A stretch of 5,819 bases of DNA, taken from Holosporaceae bacterium UBA3830. Its GTDB lineage: Bacteria > Pseudomonadota > Alphaproteobacteria > UBA3830. Positions 5,095 through 5,819 of this stretch are shown piece after piece. Under the pieces are notes generated by a model. It was not told the DNA's origin, made no database searches, and worked only from the letters and a program-made list of their open reading frames with translations. Within the stretch, counting starts at the first letter, position 1, and each line of letters begins with the position of its first letter. The translations under genes were made by a program, and so were the position numbers. The stretch covers positions 1-5,819 of the forward strand of contig DGIE01000034.1 in assembly GCA_002393025.1 (NCBI GenBank). The letters run 5' to 3'.

Positions 5095-5133
5095 CCCTGC
5101 TTATACGGATAAGTTAATCTATTTTAAGCAGGG
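5095..5133. repeat. Inverted repeat at the SP2/glycosyltransferase convergent junction
   Basis: CCCTGCTTA (5095-5103) and TAAGCAGGG (5125-5133) are perfectly complementary over 9 bp, with a 21-base loop. The right arm lies inside the last codons of the glycosyltransferase gene. No T-run follows on either strand, so it is not a classical intrinsic terminator. It may protect mRNA 3' ends or help stop converging transcripts (inference). Confidence 0.55.
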
Positions 5134-5819
5134 GAATTCCCATTAGAGAATATTTCCTTTTGTTTTCGGTTCCTTTTATCATGGATCTGAACAGGGGTAT
5201 TCTTCCGAATAATCTTACTTCGTAGTCTAATAAATATCCTGACTTACTAAGGTGATTTCCTTTCTCGATGCTTAAAACGGTAAAACCTGAGATTTTAATC
5301 TTGTCTTCTTCGATGAATACTTTCAAAACGGGAATCGCACAAAACAGATAAATCCAGCGATAATATCCATTAGACTGCACAACTTGTAGAGACTTATGCT
5401 TATATTTCAAAAAACTCAATATCTCCGGCTTAAACCAGCTTGCTCCCCACCAATGAATTGTATGAGTCCGGGAATCGATGCAGTTAGGTGTAAATTTTTC
5501 CCTAAACCGAAACGGAATGAAAGTTCTTTCCGGATAAACTTTAATATCAGGGTATTCTACAACCTTCTGCTCGGCACGATTCTTAAATTTCTGTACCGAA
5601 TATAGTTTTCGAAAAGCAAAATCAAATAAATCCGGCATGGAATAGATAGGTATCCTCCAAATATCCTTTTCGTAAATCTTCATAATGAATTCCAGGACCT
5701 TGTTGTGCTTTTTTGCTCCCAAAATAGCAGGTTCCACGATATCTCTTTTTCCATCGACAGCGTTATCTTGCATACCCACAAAAGCAGGATCATTCAAAAA
5801 GTTATCAAAATTTTTTAAA
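5114..5819 (-). CDS. DXD-type glycosyltransferase (OCH1/Gly_transf_sug-like), N-terminus beyond the window
   Basis: The C-terminal 235 or so residues of a sugar transferase that probably acts on a surface polysaccharide or glycan. The frame is open to the right edge; a TTG at 5797-5795 gives an apparent start but is not one, since the codons before it read LKNFDNF and continue the domain. Family marks: FDNFLNDPAFVGMQDN, the segment that normally follows the DXD motif, which must lie just outside the window; then IVEPAILGAKKHNKVLEF, where this family has its conserved I-x-A-I-I-G-A-x-x-x-H stretch; then SRTHTIHWWGASW, the closing H-x-x-x-SW motif. After that come about 105 extra residues holding four degenerate copies of a short hydrophobic repeat (see the finding at 5120-5362). 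No signal peptide is visible in this part. Donor and acceptor sugars cannot be told. The 3' end overlaps an inverted repeat, and no downstream gene on this strand is close. Confidence 0.82.
   Translation of the reverse strand, partial: LKNFDNFLNDPAFVGMQDNAVDGKRDIVEPAILGAKKHNKVLEFIMKIYEKDIWRIPIYSMPDLFDFAFRKLYSVQKFKNRAEQKVVEYPDIKVYPERTFIPFRFREKFTPNCIDSRTHTIHWWGASWFKPEILSFLKYKHKSLQVVQSNGYYRWIYLFCAIPVLKVFIEEDKIKISGFTVLSIEKGNHLSKSGYLLDYEVRLFGRIPLFRSMIKGTENKRKYSLMGIPLLKID

Noticed and set aside
5795..5797. TTG as the start of the glycosyltransferase
   Set aside because: The frame continues to the window edge, and the preceding codons (LKNFDNF) belong to the same conserved segment.

Overview
The window looks like chromosomal DNA from an AT-rich alphaproteobacterium. 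The strongest pointer is an alphaproteobacterial-type SspB (ClpXP adaptor). A DUF1058/COG3807-type secreted SH3 protein, NusB and a bacterial-type AspRS fit the same picture. The low GC content, an E. coli-like thymidine kinase and small lineage-restricted secreted proteins would suit a host-associated group such as Holosporales; that finer placement is inference only.

Layout, left to right. (1) The first 479 codons of aspS, on the minus strand, running off the left edge. (2) A divergent intergenic region (1437-1592) with a promoter facing each way. (3) A 131-residue putative secreted protein (here SP1) on the plus strand, closed by a hairpin terminator. (4) A roughly 300-base non-coding stretch with hairpin-forming repeats, ending in the nusB promoter. 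(5) nusB, then a promoter, tRNA-His(GTG) and sspB, with sspB starting at TTG only 19 bases after the tRNA's encoded CCA; a terminator sits on the sspB stop codon. (6) On the minus strand, tdk followed by a secreted tandem-SH3 protein, probably one unit converging on sspB. (7) A second putative secreted protein (SP2), also 131 residues and paralogous to SP1, divergent from tdk. (8) On the minus strand, the C-terminal part of a DXD-type (OCH1-like, Gly_transf_sug) glycosyltransferase with four degenerate C-terminal repeats, running off the right edge.

Most of the window is housekeeping: translation (aspS, tRNA-His), transcription antitermination (nusB), proteolysis of ssrA-tagged proteins (sspB) and thymidine salvage (tdk). 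The accessory content is the SP1/SP2 pair, apparently expressed from separate promoters, and the glycosyltransferase. SP1/SP2 is the best candidate for something undescribed: I do not recognise the family, and the shared core lies in the mature part of both proteins. No mobile element, CRISPR array or phage gene was seen.
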